A stretch of 64,000 bases of DNA from Linyphia triangularis (Eukaryota; Arthropoda; Arachnida; Araneae; Linyphiidae): contig OZ021732.1 of NCBI GenBank assembly GCA_963978545.1, positions 29,542,123 to 29,606,122 of the forward strand, read 5' to 3'. Positions 13,331 to 25,822 of this stretch are shown in pieces. Position 1 is the first letter of the stretch, and every line of letters starts with the position of its first letter. The translations under genes and the position numbers were made by a program. The notes beneath the pieces are model-generated. The model was given only the letters and a program-made list of their open reading frames with translations, ran no database searches and was not told the DNA's origin.

Positions 13331-14457
13331 AGAATCCTGTTTTCTTCATAAAATGGAATCGATGAATGATGAGATCGTACCGGTTGAACTTGGGTTAATG
13401 TCGGTTAGTTTTTCACTTTCATTATTTATTTAAATGCGTAACCAAGTAATGTATTTTTCTGAACAAATCAACTGTTTCTTTGACAATCCACTACAATAAC
13501 GGTTAGAAGCTTAACGAAAGGCTCGGTCTACTCGTCTAAAGTAAATATTTCCAGAGAAAAGAACAAATACTACAGACACAATATGCCAAAAGAAATGTCT
13601 CATCAAGACAAATTCGCAGACCAAAATTCAATTTGCAAACCTCCGACCGAATTTCAATTTACGAATCTATATAACTTAAATATATATAATAAACAATGCA
13701 TATAAACAGAGGCGTAGCTAGAGATTTTTTCGGGAGGGGAGTTATAAGTCAACAAATCATAGCTATTGTTCCGAACGTATTTAGTAATCCAGATAACAGG
13801 TAATTGTTTCCGTATATTTAGAAATTTAAAAGTATTTAAATAAATTTCCCATTTTAAATATAAAAAAAAATCCTTTGATTTTTGCTTTCTAATAGTAATT
13901 AGAAAGTATAAGTGCTACAAGCATGTGTACTATATTATAGTCGTAAGATATTGATAAGAAAAAAAATTAATAGAATTCAAGCGGATTTTTTAACCGGAAG
14001 TGATTTCATCGGAAGAGAGCTTCCATATTAGAAGTTCACCTCTGGTCTACAAATATAAATATCGAACATTCGATACCTAACTTTCCTTCCAAGCTAGTTA
14101 CCAAACTGGCCAACTTGGTGATATTTTTATTTATGAAAAAAAAAAAATCTACATTAAAATGATTAATGTTCAATGTTATCGATCCAAACAGAGGTCCTTA
14201 AATGTAATCAAATTACACATACATGTTATCTTCAGCTTATGTGTTACAACGGAAACGTATTCAGAAACTGCCCTTTAGTGGAGGAACTGTCACAACCAGA
14301 ATTTTTTACAATATAGAACAATAATAAATCGGAAGCAGACGTGTATGGGAAAAAACTTCTTTTCTTAGAATGCTTAAAAGTTTAGATTTCAACAAATTCG
14401 CGGATATATTTTTTTTTCTGATACGAATGAGTAATAAAGGTAATTGGTGTTTCCTTC

Positions 14458-14504
<47 letters not shown>

Positions 14505-15589
14505 CACGACAATTGTAATAAAGAAGTAAAAGCGCGAATTTGAAGCATGAAAGCTACAGGAATTATAACTTCTAGTTCTGTATGTTATTAAATATTACCC
14601 TTCTACCTTAATTGAGGATACTTCAGTATTATAGTAATAATAGTATAATATGTTACAAAAATTGAATTCAAACCAACACTATTTTTATCCACTGCCTATT
14701 AAAAAGAAGATATTTTCAAGTACTTTTAACAATTCTGTTTTCTTTGTTTGATTAAAACAAACACATATTTTTATTTTCTAATATATGCTTATACTGTGTT
14801 TAAAATTATCAAAACTTAAAAAGCGATAACTGTTGGTAATTAAAAGAAAACTTTCAAATTTACTTTTAACTGTAATTCGCAACGAAAACTTTTTTTATAG
14901 CCATGATCAATTGTGAATTAAATCAACTTACATATTCCAAACAAGAAAATATACTTAACAAAAAAAATTATGGATCAAATTGCGTTTAGATGCTGGGAAC
15001 GTGAAAGAAGTATGTATCGTTACAAATGATATCTCGTCGCCTTAGGCTATCCTTGTGTTAAAATCAAAGGCGTAATTAATACATGACTTAAGGATAAAAG
15101 CTTTTGTCCTGGGACTTAGAGGAATATTTTATACGCTATAAAGATTTTACAAAAAGGTAAGCAAAAGAAAATGAATTTATTTCCAAATTTTTTAGAAGTA
15201 TTTAGGAAGAATATACATGACTCTTAATTTAAAGGTAAAATAAAACTAAATTATTTTAACCATACTATAAAGCATCAGCTTGCATTTACTAATCGTAATA
15301 TTATAGTCAACAGAAAAATAAATATTTTCATAAAATTTTCAAATTATTCGGAGAGTTATAAATTGCGACTAATACAGCTTAAGTTTGTTTCATAAAAATT
15401 ATCTCAAAGTCTTAAATATATATTTGCAAATAATATTTAAAGTATTGATATACATGGTAAGTCATTGAAACAAAAATTTAATGTAATCCAGAAAGGTTAT
15501 GGTATTGCATCATAAGAGAATAATATATGGAGATCGATGATAATGATTATCGTACAGTCAAATCATTCAATTAAAATAACTCGTGAACT
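13331..15589. other. AT-rich non-coding sequence
   Basis: AGGCGTAGCTAGAGATTTTT at 13712 looks like the edge of a dispersed element whose other end I could not find; a TA tract lies at 14462. No gene. Confidence 0.5.
14462..14500. repeat. (TA)n microsatellite
   Basis: About 19 TA units. Confidence 0.95.
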
Positions 15590-15591
15590 TA

Positions 15592-16293
15592 AAGTATCCA
15601 ACTACGTTTAAAATGGCAAAATCAATGAAAATTTCAATTTTTTTTTTATTTCGTTTAATCAGTTAGTGTTTTTCTTGTATTTTAAATAGAAGTTTAGTTG
15701 CAGTCGTTCAAAAACTGTTATTAATACAAAAATCCATGCAGAGAGATTCCAAAGTCGCCGTTTTCTAGAGAATAGATTTTTCTCTAATACTGCATTACGG
15801 CTTTTGTTCTATCACAAAATGTATTTAAGATACAGTTATGATTTTTTTGTAAAGTTGTTCATTATACTATGTTGAGTATAATGGACTACAGATTTAATTG
15901 TACCTATTTTTTTCTAAAAGTTATTGCTAATATGCATAATAATATGTTGCGAAAATATTGAAATTTATATGTAATCATAAATAAAAGCCTTTCTATTTTT
16001 GAAAATATAAATTAGATTTTAGTTCATTATACTCATGAATATGATAGAATCATGTAGTAAAAAGTAAAACAAATTATATTTAAAAACTTTTTTTTTTTTA
16101 CAATAATAGCCGTTTTGACAAAATATTGGTCAATTTCGACAAAAACCTCCTTTTTTTTAGAAAAATAAAATTAAAAAAGTTAATATTTTTGTCAATTTCG
16201 TGTTTTTAGCATATAATGCACATTTTAATGCAATACAAATTTTCATTAATAAGGTCTTTTTAAAAAATTGCCCCGAACGTAGTTGGCTACCTT
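15592..16293. mobile_element. TA-flanked TIR element (Tc1/mariner-like derivative)
   Basis: Left AAGTATCCAACTACGTTTAA and right (reverse complement) AAGGTAGCCAACTACGTTCG are inverted repeats ending in GGCAA, each bordered by TA (15590-15591, 16294-16295). 702 bp, very AT-rich interior without a recognisable transposase. Confidence 0.7.
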
Positions 16294-16295
16294 TA

Positions 16296-18889
16296 GTTTA
16301 AAACAACATTTGCTTTAAAATGCTTTTGTCTTTTATGGTGTGATATTTTTGACGATGTCTGAAATTTGCTCCATATCATTAGTGTTCGAAAGCGCCAAAT
16401 ATGTTATTTACGCATTACATAAAAACTATTTTTTCCCAGAGGAATAACCAAGGACAATGAAGAGCTATTTATCACGATTCGCATAACCGTGTCTCCTCTG
16501 TGACATCTATTACGTCAATTTCACTCTGTTTGCTAAAAATATTTACTTGATGAAATGTGTTAACGTGAAGAAATTGACTTAATTTGTAATTAGATATGTC
16601 TTTAAGGTAGTTATTTCATTACAAGCGAAGAGTGAAATTTAAATAATGAATGTAAAATAGGTTGGAGTTGGCAGCGGATAAATGTGTCAATTTCAGTTGT
16701 TAGGAATTGCTAATTTTGTCCTCGAATTATATTTAGTAAAAAAAAAAAATCTTCTAAGGGCATTCTTTAAATGTTGGGTACATAGGGATCATCCAAAATA
16801 GCGATTGGCAAAGAAACAAGATTTTTTTTTTTATTACAAATATATTTCAAAAAATTTATTACTGATAGTCCGAGAGTGGAGTGCAAGTTTAAATACTCCA
16901 TCGAAAATCGTTCGGAATTATTTTTTTTATAGAATGTGGAAAAATGCTAATAAATTACGAGTATACTGATCAGCTGTGGTATAAATGACTGAACTGTTTA
17001 AAAATCGACTTTTAATGAATTGAACTAAATTCGATTTCCAAATATGTCATAACTTTCCAAATAAAGAGTACTCTTTTTTTTTTGGGGGGGGGGGTATTTT
17101 TTTTGTAACCCACTGCTCTTTAATTTTCAATGCATGCAATTCCATTTCATGCAATTTTCAATTCTTTAATTTTCAAAGTTGCAGACGATTTCAAACCTCT
17201 GGCGCCAAACGTATCTTTTGAAAGTTAGCCGCATTGGCGATAAATATTACGTCAAGGGACGTCCAGGACGAAAAGTATTTTCATAATCTACCAGTATTTC
17301 TCTATACTCTTTTTTTTTTTTTTTTTTTTAACTATGAAGATAGGCTAATAAAATTTTGTATAATTCAGATTTTCTTCGGATCGGATTTTTTCATTAATAA
17401 ATAACTCAATATATGTGTGGAAATTCAACTTTAAAAAATTAGAAAAATATTTGGCATAAAAAACAAATAAAAATCAAAATTCCGTAAACAGTGGAATGTG
17501 AATAAAGTATTCACGTAAAGGGGGAATGAAAATTGTAATAGCTGCTATGATAATAACTTTTAACAATATTTACTTTTCGACGATTTGTGTGATTGGATAG
17601 GTATTTTAAAATTAAATAGCACACGTTTTAAAGGAGTTTAAGGCTACCTATATAAAAGAAGTTCCATATTTACAAAAAGAATGTAATGTATAAATTAAAA
17701 CACATAATAAACTGAACTATAAATTGATAGCTATAAGATGCTTTACTACTGTACTAATTGTTAATTTTATGTATAGTTTTTATTTGTAGTTAAAACAAAC
17801 AACTAGATGAGATCATTGTGATTTCATATTGCATAATTTGAAAAGAAAGATTGTTTTTATAACACAATTAAGGAAACGGATATAAATAAAATTTGCATTG
17901 CAAACTACTCTAAATAGTTTTTATTATATATTCAGTATGAAATACTTTCTTAATGTACTTTATTAATGACCAAAGTTAGCTTTTTATATTAATTAAAATT
18001 TTGTGACATACATTTTTTCCAGAGACCAATATTTTGATTTATGATAATATATTTTCAGAAAAAATAAGCTATGAATGACGTAAAAATAATTCTCATTACT
18101 ATTTAAAACGACATCAGGATTAAAATACATACATTAAAATGACATTGCAAGCAAAGCATGTGAATATAAAAAAAATGTTAGAATGATTGTTTAAATATTT
18201 AATTAAAATATCTACAAATTAAAAATAATTAAATAATTTCTATTTTAGATATTTTTTCTTTATTGGGCACAAATAAAAAAAATGAAGTTTAAGCTTTTTT
18301 TAAACGAACATATTCTTTAATCCATTTTTCTACGAATAATTTTCATAAAAATACGAATATATTAAATATGCGAGACTTATTAATCACGCAACAGCTTAAA
18401 AAGTTTTGACATCGTTTAATAAAATTAATGCCCAGTGACAATTTATAGATTTAAAAAATGCATCTCTAGCTGCTTATAAATGAGCCACAATATTTCTCAG
18501 CTTGTCAATTATGAAGAAAAAGACTTTTGTTTTGACTATAATATGCAGAGAACAAGAGTTGTTGTCATGTTATCATTACTCTAAGATAATAACGGTCTTT
18601 TGAAAACGCATAATGGTGAATAAGATAAAGTTTTTGTCATAGAAGTGTGGGCTTATGCCTCGATTAAAATTACACTATAATACTAGTCACTGCCTTTAAA
18701 TTTGACATAGTGCTAAGCGGGGAGGAAATTTATTTTGCAGTAAACACTCAGTTTAAAAGTTGTGCCTAAGTTCATAATATCTGACGCCAGCTGCTGTTTT
18801 GAATATCAACTCGTAAAATCTATGTGTGGGGACTTATGACATTAATGTGATTTTCGAACTTATGAGGTCTTTGTAAAAGAAGATACTTT
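16296..18889. other. AT-rich non-coding sequence with one dispersed repeat
   Basis: Apart from the 16950-17180 repeat and a T8G11 run at 17075-17094, I see nothing. Confidence 0.5.
16950..17180 (+). repeat. Dispersed repeat related to 60460-60640
   Basis: Both intervals share ACTGAT...GGNNNAAATG, CTGTT(T/C)AAAAAT, AAATATGTCATAACTTTCCA / AAACATGTCTTAACTTCTCA and an AAATAA(A/C)GAG block. Highly diverged; the element class is unknown. Confidence 0.45.
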
Positions 18890-19560
18890 TTGATTATACG
18901 CTTCTGATTTCGTTAGATACATAATTTTGGGTTTTATGGATTTTTGTTATGTAATTTAACAAAGAGCTTCTGGGCTGATTTTGGGGACACTCCATCTGCT
19001 GGACAGAGGAATGTTTTTCAGAATTCACTTGGAAACATCTGCGAGATAAGGTCACAACCCAGCCAGCTGCCTCAAACAGAACAGCAAATTCTTGCCCAAC
19101 CATGTATGTGGTAAACAGGTAGGAGAACCATAAGATTAAATGATTTGGAAATTTAGGAGGCGGACCCAAAACCTACGATTTGAGAACAAGAAAATTGAAT
19201 AAATTTTCGTAAAGTTTAAAAACCTGGATACACAAGAAAATGTACACATTCGGATTAACATTCAGACAGACATTTTAGAGATACACGTTCATTCAATAGT
19301 AACCAGTCAAAATGTAGTCGAAAACTGCAGGAATTTTTCTCCTGCCCCGTCAACTCATTGGATGGTGAACAGGAGCCCTGATTATCGGTGCCAAAAGTCA
19401 ACGGTATCATCAACAACAAAAGTATCATCGATCCAGTGTATGGGTAACTACAAGTGCCATTTGTTATTTCATCAAAAGATATAATGTGTGGTCAGCGTGT
19501 TTGCACGCTAGTGATTGGATTACTTCAAAGTCGTGAAATCTTTGGAATCGGGTTGAGTCA
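18890..19560. other. GC-richer block of unknown nature
   Basis: Carries a 91-codon minus-strand frame (18894-19169) that begins GPPPKFPNHLILWF and matches nothing I recognise. It is followed by a mixed sequence with CTGCAGGAATTTTTCTCCTG, an inverted pair. Could be a worn transposon; no termini found. Confidence 0.3.
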
Positions 19561-20219
19561 ATCAATTAAACTATCATTCCGAGAGAAGCATTTTCTCATT
19601 TTCATAAGAACTTAATTTAAATAACGAATTTGTTAAATATTGAATATCCACATTGATTTAAAATTGATAATTATAATTTTGTTTATTGTTAATTCCTATT
19701 TAACTTGATTACAAGCCTTAATATTCCATTGTTGTAATTATTATAAATGTTTGAATAAATAAGTTTTTATGTTATTAACTACTCTTTGTGAAATTCTAAA
19801 TATAGTAACAAAACTTTTAGCCTTGTGAAAATTAATATCTAAGAAATTTCTCCGAATCCGAATTTAGTTAAATTGTTCAATTCGATAGCATTGGTTTAAT
19901 TGGTCACTTGGCCACATAGAGAAGTAATATTTAGCTTTTTAACTTAGAAATTGAGCTACAAAATAAATAAATAAATAAATAAATAGGTAAATTAATAAAA
20001 ATAATAATTACAATAATAATAAATAAACTTAACATATTTAGTTGTTTTAAATGTTGAAAAATGCTAATTAATCCAATAAATGCAAATTAATTGGTTTAAA
20101 AACAAAAACTTTAAAAACTTTTTCAATAACTACATGGCATAATGTTAGCTATTTAACTAACACCCTTTGATGATTCATCTAACATCTCTATGAATAAATA
20201 GCATTGTATAAACCACAGA

Positions 20220-20560
20220 AATACATACATAAATCTCGATAGGCTCGCAGTAAAAATTTCGTAAAACGTCGGAATTTTTCCATCAATATAAAAATTCCGA
20301 GCCACCCAGTTCTTTTTATATGACCAGTTCAATGGGAATTCGGTGCACTTATCTCAAAGTGGATGAAAAACGAGCGGTCCCGTCTTTCTTGATCAATCTC
20401 GAAGATGATTTGCGATGTGACCACGGGAATAAAAAATGCAGCCGAAAGAGCGCCATCAAGGAAGAGAGGAAAAGAAGAGAAGGGATTTACAATTTGATGG
20501 AATCGGAAGAAATATTCTGAGGATTTGAGTATACTGCCTTTGATTTGCATTGTAAAATTC
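20220..20560. other. Mixed-composition block just left of the Helitron
   Basis: Open on both strands for about 70 codons (20320-20520 plus, 20329-20550 minus) with no recognised motif. GTCGGAATTTTT / AAAAATTCCGAG form a small dyad at 20268-20301. Confidence 0.3.
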
Positions 20561-20720
20561 TCTAATTTTTACAATCCGGAAGAAAAATGTAAATTTGTTG
20601 TGTTTATAAAAGTGAATATATTTGTTTACTTATCAGTACTAAAACCTTTCCAATAGAAACATTAAAACAGCTGTATATTATTTCCATTATTACGTTTTTA
20701 AAAAGAAATATTACGGGACA

Positions 20721-21112
20721 TCTATATATATAATTCTCTTGCGTGCCGCCCAAATTCGGCTGTATTTCTGTGAGCTGAATGGCAATGACTTCAAACAACC
20801 AATCACAAATCTTCTAAATGTGCTTTATGCCCGAGTTTCCAAATTCAGCAATCCAGCCAATCACAATATATCTTTTGAAATTTGACTTCCGGTAACTGTC
20901 AACATTTGCTATATTTTGTTTTCTTATTACTGATACAAGTTATTGCCTATTTTTGGATTAAAATTCTATATAAACCAGGTTTTTCTGAAAAATTGTCGGT
21001 TAAAATTTCAAGTCGGGTAAGAATTTTGTGCCAAGAATTTCACAAACAATTGTCAGCCGAAGCCCCTTTTTTTAATAACAAGTGATTTGCCGATGGTTTC
21101 CTTTTTTTTTTT

Positions 21113-21144
<32 letters not shown>

Positions 21145-21873
21145 TCCTTCTTTTTTTTTGACGCGGTTTTTATGTAAACAATTCTTGACGCAGAATCCGT
21201 ACCGTACTTTTAAATGTTATCCATATTTATATGTGAACGTTTTCCGAATATATATACCGATAAAAACTGAGCACGGAATTTACATTAAAATATTAAGGTT
21301 GCTATGCTGAAAATTCTCAATAGATTGAAAAAGAATTTCAGCATTACGAATACACCACAATTTTTTTAAAAAAAAACTTTTTATAATAATATAGTCATTC
21401 AGGTTATGATTTACAGTACGGTGCCTTTTGGGGACTTTTAAAAAAAGTCGCCAAATTTAATTATTTTTTCACTTCATGCGAAACCAATCCGTAAATTTGA
21501 ATTGTTCATTGAAATACCCGATATTTTTTAGATATGTGCATGAGACTGTTTATTTTTATTGCTTTCCAAAAACGTTTCAACACTGTTCCTTCTTAACGCG
21601 TATCAAACAGTAGGAAAATGGTGTCGGAATTATAGTAGCTCATCATAAATAATCCAATTTCTTCAGTTTCATGGCACAATATCACTTTTCAAGAATTTTC
21701 TTGATTATGCAACTGAAATAGCTTTTTTGCGAAGTTTTTTTGCTAGGGCATATTTTAAATGCCACACTTTCAAGCGAACGAAGAGAGACTTGTTCGCTTC
21801 GCGAACCAATAGGAATTGCGTAGCAATCCCGGGGGTTGGCGAGAGTTAGCGAGCAGGGGGCGGAACCCCTTAG
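20721..21873 (+). mobile_element. Non-autonomous Helitron-like element
   Basis: The 5' end, TCTATATATATAATTCTCTT preceded by A, has the TC start and TA-rich opening typical of animal Helitrons. The 3' end has GGTTGGCGAGAGTTAGCGAG followed by a short GC hairpin (AGGGGGCGGAACCCCT) and TTAG, the usual Helitron 3' hairpin with a slightly altered CTAG terminus. A second hairpin made by GCGAAC / GTTCGC lies at about 21773-21805. No Rep/helicase coding is present. It contains a nested MITE (21010-21209). Confidence 0.7.
21010..21209 (+). mobile_element. Short inverted-repeat element (MITE) nested in the Helitron; copy 1 of 2
   Basis: Left end AAGTCGGGTAAGAATTTTGT and right end (reverse complement) AAGTACGGTACGGATTCTGC are imperfect inverted repeats. 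They match the ends of the element at 56243-56394, and the interiors share GATGGTTTCC / CATGGTTTCC and a GCGGTTTTTATGTAA-like block. The interior is swollen by a T-rich tract (21100-21160). Confidence 0.65.
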
Positions 21874-24211
21874 CATTTATAACTGTATTGTCTTCATATA
21901 AACCAAGAAAAAGCCAATTGAATGTAAAAATGATCAATAATTAATTTTCTATATTTTATAATTGTAGTGTCTGCAAATAAATCAAGAAAATGCCAAGCAG
22001 TGGTCTTATTTTAGTGAAAGTTTAATTATGCAGGGATTATTTATGAGGGCTGGACAGTGGCTGTCATACCAATAATGCCTACTGCTTTCTACAAGCAGAG
22101 TCTAAAGTGAATCACCACTAAAGTGAGTCCCGTACGATGAAACTCGGGTTTTATATGCTTTTTCTTTGAAACACGAGTTCAATTCCTTCTCCCCTACGAA
22201 AATCTTTTCCTCGGCTAGTGATGGTGATAAAACATGAAAGGCGTAAGTAATCTAACTTTTAGTGTTCTCTCCTGACACATCCTAAAGAACTATTTTTGAT
22301 TTTACAAAAAGAGCCTTATTTAACTTTTGGAGAACATGGTAACCATAGTGGGGTTGGCCTTTCGAATGTGATGTTTTATAAAACATCAGAAAAGAAATAA
22401 GAAAGCATTTTATAAGAAAAATATTATTTTTATGATCAACGCAAGTTGAACTGTGTGCTGTGTGTCACTGCTCAAGAGAAATCTATTTTTTCTGTAAAAA
22501 GTGCATACAATATCATACTATTTTTTAAATAACAAGGGATTATTTTTTAGGTCGTTAAAAATTCTCAACAAATCAAATTTTATCGTACTACATAAAGGTC
22601 CTGAGTTTGAGAAACCTATCAAAAGTCTCAAATACAGTCATCCATAACGACTAAATAAACCTACAAAACCTCCTATTCACCTCCCCTATCTTATTTCCAA
22701 AACACTTGCCGGTAGCAAAATTTCCAGAAGCTTCAAGTCAAAACTTACTTCCAGTTTTTGTTCAGCGTTATCCAAAGCTATTCATTAAGAAGGGGGAAAA
22801 AAATATTCAAGAAGTTTTCTTAATAAAGGTTGGCAGCGGAGATTGACTTATAAAGTACTTTTAGCTGAAAAACTTATGTTTTGAAAATTTTCTCAACATC
22901 CTAAAACATGATTAATATTTTGAATTTAGATCAACTGCCAACAACAGACGTGCACTTGATCGCCTTTCATCTTCTTCGAGCCACTACAACGCCTTGTTGA
23001 TAACATACGAAGAAAAAGAGAGGAGAGTGGGTAAAAAAAAAAAAAAAGAACTTCCTAAAAACTTTTAGCTTATCACTAAAATGCTCCATTTTTATCTGAC
23101 AACAGCGCGACAAAGAACGTCGTGAAACATTTTAGTTCGGGAATAAATACCAGCGCAAACGGGCAAAGCGTCCTACTTTAATCTCCTTATCTTATCAACT
23201 TTAAGCTCTGCGATTTTAAACTTGAGATTAAAGCTGTTACAAGATCGTTCATCGATTGACGTTTAACTTTTTGTTCACCTGAAAAAAAAATTTGTTTTCA
23301 GAGATTGCTCTTTAGAAAAGCTGTTGTTGAATATGGATTTTTTCTTTTCCTTTTCGGCAAATGAAAATTTCCAAAGTTTGATAATTTTTGGAATTACGCT
23401 GAGGAGAAAAATTACAATGAGATTAGTGCGCATTAAAATTAAAGATAAATATAATAAATATAAAGCTACAACAAAGCTCTTTATCGAAAGTTTTTTATTT
23501 TAGAAGAAAGGAAATTGAATTGAAAATTTAGATTAAATGTCAGCGGGGGTATCCTCCAGTAGTTAAGTTGAAATTTTAATCCTATTAATTCAACAGTTAA
23601 GTTTTGAACAAAGAAATTAGCTACTATTTTAAATGACGGTGAAATGTATTTTGAAATGATTTTACTTAAAAAATTTTATAGTTTCAATCGCACTTTTACT
23701 AAGAGATATATATCATTTGAATTTGAACTATTATTAAAGGCTAACATTTAATGTTTTAAGATAAGTGCTGTCTTATGAAAAATATTTTTAAAAAATACCT
23801 AAAATATTTGTATAAAAATACATAATTTTTTACTTTATAATTATATTAATTTATATTTTTCTAAATATATTTTCATAATAATAGTTCAAGTCCTGAATTA
23901 TATTGTTTAAAGTAAATTACAGAAATTATAATAACTGAATATAAATTTGTAAATATGAAGCTTTGCGGCAAGTTAAATGTATGCAAAACGGATTGTGAAA
24001 ATGAGAATAAAATCTTTCAAATTCTCCTTTTTTTTTTCCCCAAACTTTTATGCATACTACTATATTTTTAGAAATAAAATGAAAACTGATTTTGAATTTA
24101 AAAGACTTAAGTTTAATTCTAAATTAAAATTTAAAATGTATGTTTTTACATCGGAAATGACTAAAAAGTGCAAGAATATAAGAACTGTTAATTTTTACGC
24201 AGATTTTATAA

Positions 24212-24252
<41 letters not shown>

Positions 24253-25475
24253 GTGCTTTAGAAAACCTTGTCTCATAAACTATCAATATTCTCTATGATA
24301 CATAATAAACATTGATAATCAAAGGTTCACCAAAAAACTCTTACGAGCAAACAAAATGTTTAATAATGAAAGACTATCATATCAGGAGTATTACAAAAAA
24401 TATAAAAAATTTTAACTCCTTTTCAGATTTCCATAGTTTTATGTCTAATTGAGGGCCTGAGAAACAATGGGATCCATTATTACAAAGGGATCCATTATTT
24501 CTTATCTTTTGAGAAAAGACACTATAAAGTTTCTTATTTTTATTAAATGTGTATGAAATTTATTTGTTGTTCAAATACTAACTGTGGAATGAAGATATCC
24601 CTAGTTTTCATAGAATTTAATATAATTAAAAAACTTTAAAGTGTATTTTCTCAAAAGTTAAGAAAAGTCACTTAGACCCCTTTGATTCTCAGTCTCCCAA
24701 TTACATTAACATCCATAGCTATGATGCAATAGCAGCTAATCCGTAACGGGGAAGAGTTTTGCAATAGAATTCTGATTAATAGTTAAAAGATCAAAACAAA
24801 GAGTTCAATTATATTTGCATTCTCACAAAAGACCAAATATTTGCAATCGCAACTTAATAATTAATTTTTTTAAACGTACGCAATAACTGTCTGACCTGTC
24901 ACTAATTAATAATCGAACATGCGAAGTTCTGCCCGAAGGAAACAGAATTCATGGGCAGGAAACTCTTAGGTAACAATTTTTTCTATACAGTTGCAGAGTT
25001 AGACCTACTTTCGAAGCAGGTCTTGGTAGCAATTGAGTTCAGCTTGCGAAATCAAGTGTCCACCTAAAAACTTCGTTGCCCTTCAAATAGCGGTTTCCTC
25101 TGCCACTGAAGCTGGAAAATAAAATCGACAAACAACCTGTAGACATTGAAACTGGCAGCTAAAATCACGGCCAGACCGTTTAAGAGATGTTCCTTCAAGG
25201 AGACAGCCGTAGCAAATGGACAATCTGATATTTAATTTTAAGGGCCATCGTGAAGCTTGTCCCATCATAAAACGTGAGAGTACTACACAAAATTCGTCAC
25301 CGGTGACGTCAATGGAACAGGTTACGATGAAACTTGACGTCTTTTAAAGTCGTTCCGTTTTACACCTGCGATCAGTTGCAGGCAATTACAGCGATTTCCG
25401 CCGAAAACGTTAAAATTAGAAACATTCCTTTTGTTTTGTTTCGATTCTTGTATTTCGTCTTAACCATACAGTTCT
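21874..25475. other. Non-coding sequence
   Basis: An 18-bp perfect palindrome GATGTTTTATAAAACATC at 22370-22387, poly-A at 24218-24250, and a slightly CG-richer part (24900-25400) containing GTCACCGGTGAC. No gene recognised. Confidence 0.5.
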
Positions 25476-25822
25476 ACTAAGTAGAAAATTGAATTGTCAC
25501 GATCATCAACAAGGCTTGATTACTGAATAACTCTTGAAAGCTCGGAGCCCTTTAAAGTTACAGGGGGCAGGGGGGGGGGGGCTCAAATCCCCTTTTCTTT
25601 GTTTCGTTTCCAATTAGTAGTATGTTTTTAAACTTATTATAGTTAAGTTTTAAACTAAGTAGAAAATTGAATTGTCACGATCATCAACAAGGCTTGATTA
25701 CTGAATAACTCTTGAAAGCCTGGAGCCCTTTAAAGTTAGGGGAGGAGAAGGAACTCAAATCCCCTTTTCTTTGCTTCGTTTCCAATTAGTAGTATGTTTT
25801 TAAACTTATAATAGTTAAATTA
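25476..25822 (+). repeat. Tandem duplication, two copies of 178 bp
   Basis: ACTAAGTAGAAAATTGAATT at 25476 recurs at 25654. The copies are almost identical except for a G-rich tract (25562-25580) expanded in the first copy and reduced to GGGGAGGAGAAGG in the second. Confidence 0.9.

Noticed and set aside
18894..19169. Possible minus-strand exon
   Set aside because: GC-richer and open for 91 codons, but the residues match no family I know and splice sites are not persuasive.
21682..21876. 64-codon minus-strand frame with arginine- and serine-rich sequence
   Set aside because: It is the translation of the Helitron 3' end in reverse; such frames appear wherever this terminus occurs.
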